Shown: piece by piece, positions 6,501-14,477 of the stretch
Layout: every line of letters starts with the position of its first letter
Numbering within the stretch: position 1 is the stretch's first letter
NCBI GenBank assembly: GCA_947600345.1
Contig: CANQGC010000018.1
Span: 1-20,572 of the forward strand
Origin: an uncultured Clostridia bacterium
GTDB taxonomy: Bacteria; Bacillota; Clostridia; Christensenellales; Aristaeellaceae
Direction: 5' to 3'
DNA: 20,572 bases
Notes under the pieces: generated by a model
Databases searched by the model: none
What the model saw: the letters and a program-made list of their open reading frames with translations, nothing else
What the model was told of the DNA's origin: nothing
Made by a program: the position numbers and the translations under genes

Positions 6501-7736
6501 ATGCGGCGCAGGCGAAGCTTGGAACATTGCGTGGACGCGGCGCTCGCGGCGCTGTTTCTGGCGGCGCTCCTTGCCCTCGGGGCCGCCACGCTCCGCGCGG
6601 ACTTCGGCGGCATCCGCGACGCCTTCGCCTCCCGCCGGCGGGCGCGCGACTTCCTGGAGGACGTCGAGGATGCCAGCGCCTGGGACTGGTTCGACGCCCG
6701 GCTGCGCTCGCTGGAGGACTACCTGTCCGGCCACCTCTTCCTCGCGGACGAGCTGGGCCACCTCAACGCCCGCTTCCAGCGCGCGCTGGGCGGGCGCATC
6801 CTCCAGAGCGGCCCGGACCTGCTGCTCGCGCTGGAGGGCGGCCAGCTCTACAGCCTGCAGACCGAACGCGTTCCGATGGCTTCCGCCGCGCGGGAGATCC
6901 TCTCCCTGCGCGACTCGCTGCCGCCGGGCACGCCCTTCCTCTTCGCCTACGCCCATCCCGGCGTCTACGAGGAGGGGCAGTTTCCCCCGGGCTACGCCGG
7001 GCTCGACCATGCCGGTGAGATGGCGGACGAGCTGCTGGCGCTGCTTCGGTCCGAGGGCGTGCCGCTGCTGGACAGCCGGGCGGTGCTGCGATCCGGCGGC
7101 CTCTCCCCCGGCCAGTACCTGCTGCGCACCGACGCCCACTGGGCCACCCGCGCCGCGCTGGAGATGGCGCGCGCCGTCGCCGAGGCCGCTCCGAGGCTGA
7201 CCGGCATCCCGCTGCGCCCGGAGCGGCTGGACATCCGCAACTTCGATTCCCACACCTACCCCGGGCTCTTCCTGGGCGGCTACGGGCAGCGCGTGGGCGC
7301 GGAACTCGCCCCGCCGGACGACATCACCATCTACTGGCCGCGCTACCCCACGAACATCCGCCGCCGCACCGAGTACCTGGGCGAGATCACCGACGAGACC
7401 GGCGAGTTCCGGGAGAGCGTGATCCGCTGGCGCTACCTGCGCCCGATCGAGGGCCGAAGCTGGAACACCGTCGCCTACTTCGACTACGGGCTCACGGAGG
7501 ACGTGGACTACTACCGGAATCCCGACGCCGCCGACTGCACGATTCTGCTGCTGAAGGACTCCTACAGCGCCGCGATGGGCGGCTTCCTCTCGCTGGTCGC
7601 CGACCAGGTCTGCGCGGTCGACCTGCGCCGCGGCAGCAAGACGGCGCGGGAATGGATCGACCAAATCCACCCCGACATCGTGATCGCGGCCTACAGCCTG
7701 CCCTTCCTGCTGGGAGAGGGATATGAATTCGAATAA
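6501..7736 (+). CDS. AlgX/DHHW-type SGNH protein, probable polysaccharide O-acyltransferase-like
   Basis: The 411-residue protein has one N-terminal signal-anchor helix (about residues 11-31) after a basic start, so most of it is outside the membrane. It matches the AlgX/AlgJ-related and DHHW families of SGNH-like proteins. DAHW is at 211-214, the position of the DxHW catalytic motif. FLGGYGQRVG (257-266) is a family signature, and ILLLKDSYS (348-356) carries the likely nucleophile Ser354. AlgJ/AlgX relatives take part in O-acetylation of exopolysaccharide. The divergent exporter supports a surface-polysaccharide role, but no MBOAT acetyl donor transporter is visible here. GGGAGGA lies 5 bases before the ATG. 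Confidence 0.83.
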   Translation: MRRRRSLEHCVDAALAALFLAALLALGAATLRADFGGIRDAFASRRRARDFLEDVEDASAWDWFDARLRSLEDYLSGHLFLADELGHLNARFQRALGGRILQSGPDLLLALEGGQLYSLQTERVPMASAAREILSLRDSLPPGTPFLFAYAHPGVYEEGQFPPGYAGLDHAGEMADELLALLRSEGVPLLDSRAVLRSGGLSPGQYLLRTDAHWATRAALEMARAVAEAAPRLTGIPLRPERLDIRNFDSHTYPGLFLGGYGQRVGAELAPPDDITIYWPRYPTNIRRRTEYLGEITDETGEFRESVIRWRYLRPIEGRSWNTVAYFDYGLTEDVDYYRNPDAADCTILLLKDSYSAAMGGFLSLVADQVCAVDLRRGSKTAREWIDQIHPDIVIAAYSLPFLLGEGYEFE

Positions 7737-7786
7737 ATGGAACGCATCGGAGCAAAACCGATCAATAATTGAATGGAGGTATAGAT

Positions 7787-8557
7787 ATGGCAATCCGTGA
7801 TACAACCGAAATGCTCGCCTTACTTAAGGAGGCGCAGCAAAAAACAAAAGAATACATAGGAGACATCATCGGCACAATCTGCGGAGATTTGTCCTCTCGC
7901 TTTAAGCTAGTGAAAGATATTATGGAATCCCCCTTTTTCTGGAAGGAGCAATGGTTTTGGGCAAAACTGGAGACATTCCTTAACGGCGTGTATCTGAGTG
8001 ATGAGGACAGGACAAAGCTGGCTGCAAAGCTCACGGAGGAGGGGAGCAACCGCGATAACGCCCTCCGCTTGGCAGTCATCATAGATCGCGCGGAATCCAT
8101 AAAAAAGATTCAATACCAAATCAACGCGACACGCTGCTTTCTTTCGGATTTCATCGATCGGCCCACCTATTTTCGAATTTGCCATGCCATCTCAAACACA
8201 CTTGAGGAGGATCTTTTCTTCATGCAGGAGCAACTTCAGAAAGAGCATCTTCAGAAAGAGGAACTCCCGTACAGCCATTATGTGCAGGGATTGCTGACTT
8301 CAGGTCTGATGTACCAATCCGTCTTTGATGGAAATGCGGAGAGCGGCGAACAAAAGTACTCCTTCACTCCCCTGGCGGAATGGGTGGATCAATTTGCTGT
8401 GAGCTACGAAATGACCGACAAGTATCCAAACCCCGTCAAAGGGCTCGATGCTCCCGAAAGCCTACGGCAAAAGTTCAACAACGCTTCGGATATAGAGGAA
8501 ATCTCTGATGAGGAAATCGACAGGATGCTGCGCGATGAACCTGATCCACACGATTGA
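7787..8557 (+). CDS. Hypothetical cytoplasmic protein (256 aa), unrecognised
   Basis: I cannot assign this protein to a family. It has no signal peptide or clear transmembrane segment and appears largely helical. Trp and Phe are clustered at residues 50-58 (FFWKEQWFW). A duplicated QLQKE/HLQKE motif at about 149-158 comes from a 15-bp tandem repeat at about 8231-8260. YSFTPLAEWVDQFAVSY (191-207) resembles the last strand and helix of a winged-helix-like domain. The tail is very acidic. Codon use is visibly more A+T-rich than the flanking genes, suggesting horizontal acquisition. The ATG at 7787 has GGAGG 8 bases upstream; a TTG at 7769 is in frame but lacks a site. Confidence 0.8.
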   Translation: MAIRDTTEMLALLKEAQQKTKEYIGDIIGTICGDLSSRFKLVKDIMESPFFWKEQWFWAKLETFLNGVYLSDEDRTKLAAKLTEEGSNRDNALRLAVIIDRAESIKKIQYQINATRCFLSDFIDRPTYFRICHAISNTLEEDLFFMQEQLQKEHLQKEELPYSHYVQGLLTSGLMYQSVFDGNAESGEQKYSFTPLAEWVDQFAVSYEMTDKYPNPVKGLDAPESLRQKFNNASDIEEISDEEIDRMLRDEPDPHD

Positions 8558-8636
8558 AGCCTTCCGAGCTTGCAAATTGTGAACGCATCTTTTCGCTTGC
8601 CGTCCCCTTTGGAGAATAATGAAATTATAACGAGAA

Positions 8637-8660
8637 GCGCTCCCCCATATGGAGGAGCGC
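8637..8660. terminator. Bidirectional terminator between the 7787 gene and livF
   Basis: GCGCTCC (8637-8643) pairs with GGAGCGC (8654-8660); inner CC/GG closes an ATAT loop. On the - strand it follows the livF stop by 18 bases and is followed by a T/A-rich stretch; on the + strand it is followed by CTTTGCTTTTT. It probably serves both convergent units. Confidence 0.65.
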
Positions 8661-8678
8661 CCCGCTTTGCTTTTTGGT

Positions 8679-9392
8679 TTAGTCCGCGCCCAGGTAGGCT
8701 TCCTTCACCTGCTCGTTGTTGAGCAGCGATTCGCCGGTGCCGGTCAGCGTGATGCGGCCGGTCTCCAGCACCAGGCCGTAGTCCGCGCAGCGCAGCGCGG
8801 CGTTGGCGTTCTGCTCGATCAGCAGGATCGTGATGCCCTCGCTCTTCAAATCGCGGATGATGGAGAAGATGTCCTTCACCACCAGCGGCGCGAGGCCCAG
8901 CGAAGGCTCGTCCATCATCATCAGCTTCGGCCTCGCCATCATGGCGCGGCCCACGGCCAGCATCTGCTGCTCGCCGCCGGAGAGCGTGCCCGCCAGCTGC
9001 CACTCGCGCTCCTTCAGGCGCGGGAAGCGGCGGTAGATGTCCTGGATGGTCTCCTCGATCTCGTCCTTGTCCTGGCGCAGGTACGCGCCGATCTTGAGGT
9101 TTTCCTTCACCGTCAGGTTCACGAACACGCGCCGCCCCTCGGGCACCAGCGATATGCCGGTGGACACGATGCGCTGGGGGTTCATGTTGGTGATGTCCTG
9201 GCCCATGAAGTTGATGCTGCCGGAGGCGGGCTTGACCAGGCCGCTGATGGTGCGCAGCGTGGTGGACTTGCCCGCGCCGTTCGCGCCGATCAGCGTCACG
9301 ATCTGGCCCTGGTCCACCTCGAAGCTGATGCCCTTGAGCGCCTCGATGCCGCCGTAGCTGACCTTCAGGTCGGTGACCTTGAGCATGTTCAT
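8679..9392 (-). CDS. livF: Branched-chain amino acid ABC importer, ATPase LivF
   Basis: This is one of the two ATPases of a hydrophobic amino acid (HAAT) uptake system. The 237-residue length fits LivF. Walker A GANGAGKST is at 36-44, the signature LSGGEQQ at 137-143, and Walker B LMMMDEP at 157-163, followed by SLGLAP, which is diagnostic of LivF. IALVPEGR-like text (ISLVPEGRRVF) is also characteristic. The start codon overlaps the livG stop as ATGA, so translation is coupled. It is the last gene of the importer unit and is followed by a hairpin terminator. Confidence 0.96.
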   Translation of the reverse strand: MNMLKVTDLKVSYGGIEALKGISFEVDQGQIVTLIGANGAGKSTTLRTISGLVKPASGSINFMGQDITNMNPQRIVSTGISLVPEGRRVFVNLTVKENLKIGAYLRQDKDEIEETIQDIYRRFPRLKEREWQLAGTLSGGEQQMLAVGRAMMARPKLMMMDEPSLGLAPLVVKDIFSIIRDLKSEGITILLIEQNANAALRCADYGLVLETGRITLTGTGESLLNNEQVKEAYLGAD

Positions 9393-10228
9393 TCTTCATC
9401 CACCCCCAGATACGCCTTGATGACCGCGGGATTGTCGCGCACTTCCTTGGGCGTGCCCTCGGCGATCTGGCTGCCGAAGTCGATCACGTAGATGCGGTCG
9501 GATATGCCCATGACCAGGCTCATGTGGTGCTCGATCATGAACACCGTGAGGTTGAACTTCTCCTTGATGTCCTTGATGAACGCGCCCAGCTCCTCGGTCT
9601 CCTGGGGATTCATGCCCGCCGCGGGCTCGTCCAGCAGCAGAAGCTTCGGGTGCGTCGCCAGCGCGCGCACGATCTCCAGCCTGCGCTGCTTGCCGTAGGG
9701 CAGCGATGTGGCCAGCTCGTCCGCCGCGCCGTCCAGGTCCACGATCTTGAGAAGCTCCATGACCTCGTCGCGCATCTGCCTTTCCTCCCTGGCGTTGATT
9801 CGGGAGGTGGCGGTGAGTATGTTGCTCGACCGGCGCATGTGCATGGCGATCAGCACGTTGTTGAACACGCTCTGGCTCTTGAACAGGCGGATGTTCTGGA
9901 AGGTTCGGGCGATGCCCAGCGCCGTGATCTTGTCCGGCGTCTGCGCGACCTTCTTGGAGTACATGCCGGCGTTCTTGCCCTGGTAGCCGCGCTTCATCTT
10001 GCCGGAGGGGAAGTTCTCCACGATGGTCTTGCCGTAGTAATCGACTCTGCCATTCGTCGGCTCATAGACGCCGGTGATGCAGTTGAAGGCCGTGGTCTTG
10101 CCCGCGCCGTTGGGGCCGATCAGGGCCACGATCTCGCCCTCGTTGATGTCCATGGAGAGGTTGTTCACCGCGACGACACCGCCGAACTGCATCGTCACGT
10201 TCTCCACGTGCAGTACGTTCTGGCTCAT
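9389..10228 (-). CDS. livG: Branched-chain amino acid ABC importer, ATPase LivG
   Basis: The second ATPase of the HAAT importer. Walker A GPNGAGKT is at 38-45, the signature-like SLPYGKQRRLEIVRAL and Walker B LLLLDEPAAGMNP follow, and GIARTFQNIRLF is typical of LivG. At 279 residues it is longer than usual LivG proteins of about 255. The extra length is a basic, glycine-rich segment (about residues 66-100, including MKRGYQGKNAGMYSKK) between the first strands and the Q-loop. The start overlaps the livM stop as ATGA. It is the fourth gene of the unit. Confidence 0.96.
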   Translation of the reverse strand: MSQNVLHVENVTMQFGGVVAVNNLSMDINEGEIVALIGPNGAGKTTAFNCITGVYEPTNGRVDYYGKTIVENFPSGKMKRGYQGKNAGMYSKKVAQTPDKITALGIARTFQNIRLFKSQSVFNNVLIAMHMRRSSNILTATSRINAREERQMRDEVMELLKIVDLDGAADELATSLPYGKQRRLEIVRALATHPKLLLLDEPAAGMNPQETEELGAFIKDIKEKFNLTVFMIEHHMSLVMGISDRIYVIDFGSQIAEGTPKEVRDNPAVIKAYLGVDEE

Positions 10229-11334
10229 CCCTTCGCCCCCTCCTTCTTTTTCTTCTTATTGAACAGATCCCAGAGCTCCTTATCGCCCATGATGCCCTTG
10301 CGGAAGAACAGCACCACGATCATGATGATGATCGAGAACACCACCAGGCGGAAGCCGTTGCGCAGCAGCGGAACCTCAAAGCTGCCGATGACCTGCTTCT
10401 GATCCAGGAAGCGCAGCCACCACTCGCTGCACGCCACGAAGAGGAAGGAGCTGATGCAGCTGCCGGTGACCGAGCCGATGCCGCCGATGACGACGATCAG
10501 CAATATCTCGTAGGTCATCGCCGAGGTGAAGCTCTTGGCCTGCACGCTGTTCATGTACATGGCCAGCATCGCGCCGCCCACGCCCGCGAAGAAGGAGCTG
10601 ATGCAGAAGGCCAGCCGCTTGTGATGGGCCAGGTTGATGCCCATGGCCTCGGCGGCGACCTCGTCGTCGCGGATGGCGATGAAGGCGCGGCCGTAGGTGG
10701 AGCGGATCAGCAGCACGATGATGAATATGCATACGCCCGCGATCAGGAACGGAATCAGCGTGGACAGGTACACCACCACCTCGCCGTTCGCGTTCTTGAT
10801 GTTGAAGTCGTTGAACGTCGGGAACAGGCGCAGCATGTTCGAGCCGTTGGTGATCGGGCCGAGCTTATCCCACTGGAAGATGGAACGCATGATCTCGGCG
10901 AAGCCCAGCGTGGCGATGGCGAGGTAGTCGCTCTTGAGCCGCAGCACGGGCAGGCCGATCAGCAGCGCGCACAGCGCGGCCAGCAGGCCCGCCAGCAGGA
11001 TCGCCGGAATCACCGGCAGCGCGAACTGGATGATGCCGCCGTCGTAGTACTGGTACACCGCCGCGCGCTGGGACACCGGGATAGTCAGCACCGCGTAGAT
11101 GTAGGCGCCGATGAGCATGAAGCCCGCCTGGCCCAGCGAGAACAGGCCCGTGAAGCCGTTGAGCAGGTTCATCGAAACCGCCACCAGCGCGTAGGTCGCG
11201 CCCTTCTTGAGCACGGTAAAGAGCATCGAGGTCGGCGGCAGGAACTGCTCGGAGATGAACACCGCCGCGTAGATGGCGATCACGATGACCGCCGTGGCGA
11301 TGGCGCCGGGGGTGAGCTTGCGTTTCTGATTCAT
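10225..11334 (-). CDS. livM: Branched-chain amino acid ABC importer, permease LivM
   Basis: An integral membrane subunit of the HAAT importer (BPD_transp_2 family), 369 residues with about ten hydrophobic helices. Family signatures include MNLLNGFTGLFSLGQAGFM near residue 54, LRLKSDYLAIATLGFAEI, and FIAIRDDEVAAEAMGIN, the cytoplasmic loop that contacts the ATPases. A later segment, VVIGGIGSVTGS, is also typical. The C terminus is lysine-rich. It starts 12 bases after the livH stop with a GGGGGTG-type ribosome site and overlaps livG. Confidence 0.96.
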   Translation of the reverse strand: MNQKRKLTPGAIATAVIVIAIYAAVFISEQFLPPTSMLFTVLKKGATYALVAVSMNLLNGFTGLFSLGQAGFMLIGAYIYAVLTIPVSQRAAVYQYYDGGIIQFALPVIPAILLAGLLAALCALLIGLPVLRLKSDYLAIATLGFAEIMRSIFQWDKLGPITNGSNMLRLFPTFNDFNIKNANGEVVVYLSTLIPFLIAGVCIFIIVLLIRSTYGRAFIAIRDDEVAAEAMGINLAHHKRLAFCISSFFAGVGGAMLAMYMNSVQAKSFTSAMTYEILLIVVIGGIGSVTGSCISSFLFVACSEWWLRFLDQKQVIGSFEVPLLRNGFRLVVFSIIIMIVVLFFRKGIMGDKELWDLFNKKKKKEGAKG

Positions 11335-11346
11335 ACCGGCACCCCC

Positions 11347-12270
11347 TTAAACCTTGTCCGTGGTCTTCTCGCCGAACAGGCCCGTGGGCTTGACGACGAG
11401 GATCACGATCAGCAGGGCGAAGGTGAACGCATCCGAGAAGGTGGTAAGCCCCAGCATACTGCTGGAGATGCCCGCCTTGATCAGTATGATGTCCAGGCCC
11501 TTGATGATGTTTTCGCAGATGCCGATGATGAACGCGCCCACCACCGCGCCGGGGATGCTGCCGATGCCGCCGAACACCGCCGCGACGAAGGCCTTCAGGC
11601 CCGGCATCGCGCCGGAGGTCTGTATGACGGTGGTGTAGTTGGTGAAGTAGAGCACCGAGCCCACCGCGGCGAGGAAGGAGCCGATCACGAACGTGGCGGA
11701 GATGACGGAGTTGATGCGGATGCCCATCAGCTGGCTGGTCTCGAAGTCCTTCGAGACGGCGCGCATCGCCATGCCCACCTTGGTGTGGTTGATCAGCGTC
11801 ACCAGCAGCACCACCAGCACCAGCGTCAGCACCGGCGTCACCAGCGTGACGACCTTCGTGGTCGCGCCGAAGATCGTGACCGATTCGGAGATCCACGGCA
11901 CGGTGGGGTACTGCTGGTTCAGACCGCCGGTGATGTAGAGCACCAGGTTCTGCAGCGTGTAGCTGACGCCGATGGCGGAGATCATGATGGACATGCGCGG
12001 CGCCTCGCGCAGGGGCTTGTAGGCCACGCGCTCGATCACGAAGCCGATGAGCGCCGTGAGCACCAGCACCAGCGGGATCGAGATGTAGAGCGGAACGCCG
12101 CTGGCGGTAATGTAGACCATCAGTATGCCCGCCACCATGAACACGTCGCCGTGGGCAAAGTTGATCAGGCGCAGTATGCCGTAGACCATCGTGTAGCCGA
12201 TGGCGATCAGCGCGTACTGGCCCCCCACGGAGATGCCGCTGAGGATGTAGGGCAGCACGGTTTGGAACAT
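11347..12270 (-). CDS. livH: Branched-chain amino acid ABC importer, permease LivH
   Basis: The first permease of the HAAT importer, 307 residues with about eight helices. Signatures are GGQYALIAIGYTMVYGILRL and INFAHGDVFM near the N terminus, MRAVSKDFETSQLMGI in the ATPase-contact loop, and AAVFGGIGSIPGAVVGAFII near the C terminus. GGGAGG lies 9 bases before the ATG. It is separated from the upstream binding protein gene by 125 bases that contain a strong hairpin, which suggests lower expression of the membrane and ATPase genes than of the binding protein. Confidence 0.96.
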   Translation of the reverse strand: MFQTVLPYILSGISVGGQYALIAIGYTMVYGILRLINFAHGDVFMVAGILMVYITASGVPLYISIPLVLVLTALIGFVIERVAYKPLREAPRMSIMISAIGVSYTLQNLVLYITGGLNQQYPTVPWISESVTIFGATTKVVTLVTPVLTLVLVVLLVTLINHTKVGMAMRAVSKDFETSQLMGIRINSVISATFVIGSFLAAVGSVLYFTNYTTVIQTSGAMPGLKAFVAAVFGGIGSIPGAVVGAFIIGICENIIKGLDIILIKAGISSSMLGLTTFSDAFTFALLIVILVVKPTGLFGEKTTDKV

Positions 12271-12324
12271 GCGGGGAAGCCTCCCTTATGCTGTGAAAGC
12301 TGAAATGATCAATGCTACAATGCG

Positions 12325-12358
12325 CTTGTGGCGTGGGCGATACCGCCCACGCCGCAAG
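12325..12358 (-). promoter_or_regulatory. Intercistronic hairpin between the binding protein gene and livH
   Basis: Positions 12325-12339 pair with 12344-12358 over 15 bp (one G-U-type pair), loop of four bases. It lies 37 bases after the binding protein stop codon. No T run follows, so it is not a normal terminator. It is more likely an mRNA-stabilising or processing structure. Confidence 0.75.
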
Positions 12359-12395
12359 ACAGGTTTAACTCAGTATCCGATTGGCCACGCAGCGA

Positions 12396-13547
12396 TTATT
12401 CGACGCCCTGCACGGTCACGAAGTCCCACACGCCGTCGGTGGTGTTCGCGGTCTTGATGTAGGCGGTATCGCGCACGGCGTCGCCGTTCTCGGCCTCGAA
12501 GGCGATGTTGCCGGACACGCCCTCATAGGTGACGTTCCACAGCGCATCGTTGACGGCCTTGGGATCGGTGGAGCCAGCGGCCTTCAGGGCCTCCAGAGCC
12601 GTGTAGTAAGCGTCGTAGCCCATGGCGGAGACCGCGGCGATCATGTCGTTGCCGCCGTTGTTGGTCATGGCCTCGGAATCCTCGTTCAGCCAGGCCTTGA
12701 TGCCCTCGTCGAACGTGGGATTGCCGCCCTCCTGATAGAAGGTGCTGACGAAGACCTTGAGGTTCGTGCCCTTGGCGGCCTCGATGACCACGTTGGAATC
12801 CCAGGTGTCAGAGCCCAGCAGCGCGAAGGAAGCGTTCTGGCTGGCGGCCTGCGCCACGATCTGGGTGATGTAGGCGATGGAGCAGGGAGCGAAGAACACG
12901 CCCGCGCCCATGGCCGTCGCGTTGGACAGGTAGGAGGTGAAGTCAGAGGTGCCGTTCGGGAAGGTCTCGTCAACGACGGTGCCGCCCAGGCCCTCGAAGG
13001 CCTCCTTGAAGTAGTGCACCAGGCCGACGTCGTAGTCGTTGCCCAGCTCGGCCAGGCAGTAGGCCGTGGTCACGCCTAGCTCCTTGTAGGCGTAGTTCGC
13101 CAGAACGGTGCCCTGGAAGGGATCCAGGAAGCAGATGCGGAAGTAGTGCTTGTTGCCCGCGGTGACCTGCGGATTGGTGCAGGTGACGCCGATGGCCGGG
13201 ATGCCCGCCTGCTCGAAGATCGGGGAGCCCGCGATGGACACGCCGGAGCCGTAGGAGCCCAGCACCACGCTCACGCCCTCGGCCACCAGCGACTGGGCCG
13301 CGGAGGGAGCCTTGTCGGTGGAGGAGCCGTTGTCCGCGTAGACCAGCTCGACGTCATAGGTCGTGCCGCCGATCTCGACGGTGGGGGTCTCCTTGTTGGC
13401 GTACTGCATGCCCAGCATCTCCTGCTTTCCGCCGGCGCCGCTGTCGCCGGAAGCCGGCTCAAACACGCCGATCTTGACGGTCTCCGCCATCGCCGCGGCG
13501 GAAATGGTAAGCATCAAAACCAATACCAGAGAAAGAATCTTTTTCAT
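12396..13547 (-). CDS. Branched-chain amino acid ABC importer, substrate-binding protein (LivJ/K type)
   Basis: The solute receptor of the importer, 383 residues, of the Peripla_BP_6 family. A Sec signal peptide (MKKILSLVLVLMLTISAAAMA, cleavage likely before ETVKIG) is followed by the typical first strand KIGVFEPASGDSG. VSVVLGSYGSG, AIGVTCTNPQVT and YYTALEALKAAG match LivJ/LivK regions. No lipobox cysteine is present, which is odd for a monoderm binding protein that would normally be a lipoprotein. The ATG at 13547 is chosen because GGAGG lies 8 bases upstream and the signal peptide starts there. It is the first gene of the unit. Confidence 0.95.
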   Translation of the reverse strand: MKKILSLVLVLMLTISAAAMAETVKIGVFEPASGDSGAGGKQEMLGMQYANKETPTVEIGGTTYDVELVYADNGSSTDKAPSAAQSLVAEGVSVVLGSYGSGVSIAGSPIFEQAGIPAIGVTCTNPQVTAGNKHYFRICFLDPFQGTVLANYAYKELGVTTAYCLAELGNDYDVGLVHYFKEAFEGLGGTVVDETFPNGTSDFTSYLSNATAMGAGVFFAPCSIAYITQIVAQAASQNASFALLGSDTWDSNVVIEAAKGTNLKVFVSTFYQEGGNPTFDEGIKAWLNEDSEAMTNNGGNDMIAAVSAMGYDAYYTALEALKAAGSTDPKAVNDALWNVTYEGVSGNIAFEAENGDAVRDTAYIKTANTTDGVWDFVTVQGVE

Positions 13548-13577
13548 TGGAAATGCCTCCTTTATATGATACGTGAT

Positions 13578-13606
13578 ATTATACAAAACCAATTTGAACT
13601 TTGCAA
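13578..13606 (-). promoter_or_regulatory. Promoter of the branched-chain amino acid importer
   Basis: On the - strand TTGCAA (13606-13601), a 17-bp spacer and a perfect TATAAT (13583-13578), 31 bases before the ATG. Confidence 0.87.
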
Positions 13607-13877
13607 GCAGATTCTGCAATTTTTTTGTTTTCAGAATTCGATTTCACCCGGATTTATCCGCGATTCGCGGGCAGACGCGGCGGAAATCTGCCGTTTTAAT
13701 GAATGTGCTCCTGCATATTTGGCGAGAAACCTCTCATATTCATGCGCAATGCCGCAAATTCTGCATAGCCCTACCCAAGTTTCGCGGACGCGTGTCCGTG
13801 AAGCGCGGATTGTTAATTTTCTGTTCGCAGAAGAAACACAGGCGCATGCGTGAGGAGCATAAAGCGAGCGTTGCCCA
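13607..13877. other. A+T-richer spacer without a recognised gene
   Basis: About 270 bases upstream of the importer promoter. Reading frames are short and have no convincing start sites. Only small palindromes are visible, such as CGGAC-GCGT-GTCCG near 13789-13802 and GCAG-ATT-CTGC (13607-13617) before a T run. I see no operator or riboswitch I can name. Confidence 0.5.
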
Positions 13878-14001
13878 AGAAGGGAGAATCCAAGGAACCT
13901 CAGGTTCCTTGGCAGAGATTCTTAAGGGACAGAGTCCCTTAAGCGGGTCCGGGCAGCGCCCGGCATGACCCCCGTGACCCCAGCGGCCCGCGCGCGAAAT
14001 C
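13878..14001 (+). repeat. Left inverted-repeat arm of a palindrome-rich element
   Basis: About 124 bp that recur in inverted orientation at 14335-14460 with roughly nine of ten bases alike by eye. The arm contains two hairpins: 13890-13912 (CCAAGGAACCT, mirrored around one base) and 13921-13943 (CTTAAGGGAC, loop AGA, GTCCCTTAAG). A GGGC/GCCC-rich hairpin follows. It looks like a dispersed extragenic repeat. Confidence 0.85.
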
Positions 14002-14068
14002 CAAAATCGTTTTTCGTACAATCCTTTCGAGCAACCATATGCGCGGACCGTCGCGGCGCAGACTCGGA

Positions 14069-14275
14069 GTGGAAAGCGAAGCTTTCCACCGCCGAGGCCG
14101 CCGCACTAACTCTCAGAAACGTTGCGAATACATACTGACGCTGCGGCGGGGCCGCCTCTTGAGAGGCGGCCCCGCTACGTACGTTTTTGGGATCACGGCG
14201 TTGATGGGATACCGCTCATGCGCAACGTATGGTTTGCTCTTTTGGCGCGAAAAGCTCCCGCTTTTCGCGCCAAAA
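14069..14275. repeat. Three further hairpins in the centre of the element
   Basis: Between the inverted arms lie three perfect palindromes: 14069-14077 with 14081-14089 (GTGGAAAGC, loop GAA), 14146-14158 with 14163-14175 (13 bp, loop TTGA), and 14240-14255 with 14260-14275 (16 bp, loop TCCC). No transposase or other gene is seen inside. An open frame through 14122-14481 has no ribosome site and is not supported. Confidence 0.85.
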
Positions 14276-14334
14276 CTCGCCTCGACGTGGCCCGCGCTTG
14301 GGGCGATGGAGCCTTGGCTCGTCTTGCCGAAGCA

Positions 14335-14460
14335 GATTTCACTTGCGCGGGCCGCTGGGGCTACGGGGATTACGCTGGGCTCCGCCCAGACCTGCTTAAG
14401 GGACTCTGTCCCTTAAGAATCCTTGCCAAGGAACCTGAGGTTCCTTGGATTCTCCCTTCT
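14335..14460 (-). repeat. Right inverted-repeat arm of the palindrome-rich element
   Basis: Inverted copy of 13878-14001, carrying the same two hairpins at 14395-14417 (loop TCT) and 14426-14448. It ends 17 bases after the stop of the phosphoribosyltransferase gene and may act as its transcript end, although no T run follows the stems. Confidence 0.85.
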
Positions 14461-14477
14461 GCTGTTTCGCTTTCGGC

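Noticed and set aside
10621..12303. Long + strand open frame (560 codons) opposite livM and livH
   Set aside because: Its translation is dominated by His, Asp, Gln and Arg, as expected from the reverse of membrane-protein codons. The - strand genes are clear.
13878..14460. CRISPR array
   Set aside because: The repeats are inverted and few, with no regular spacers and no cas genes.
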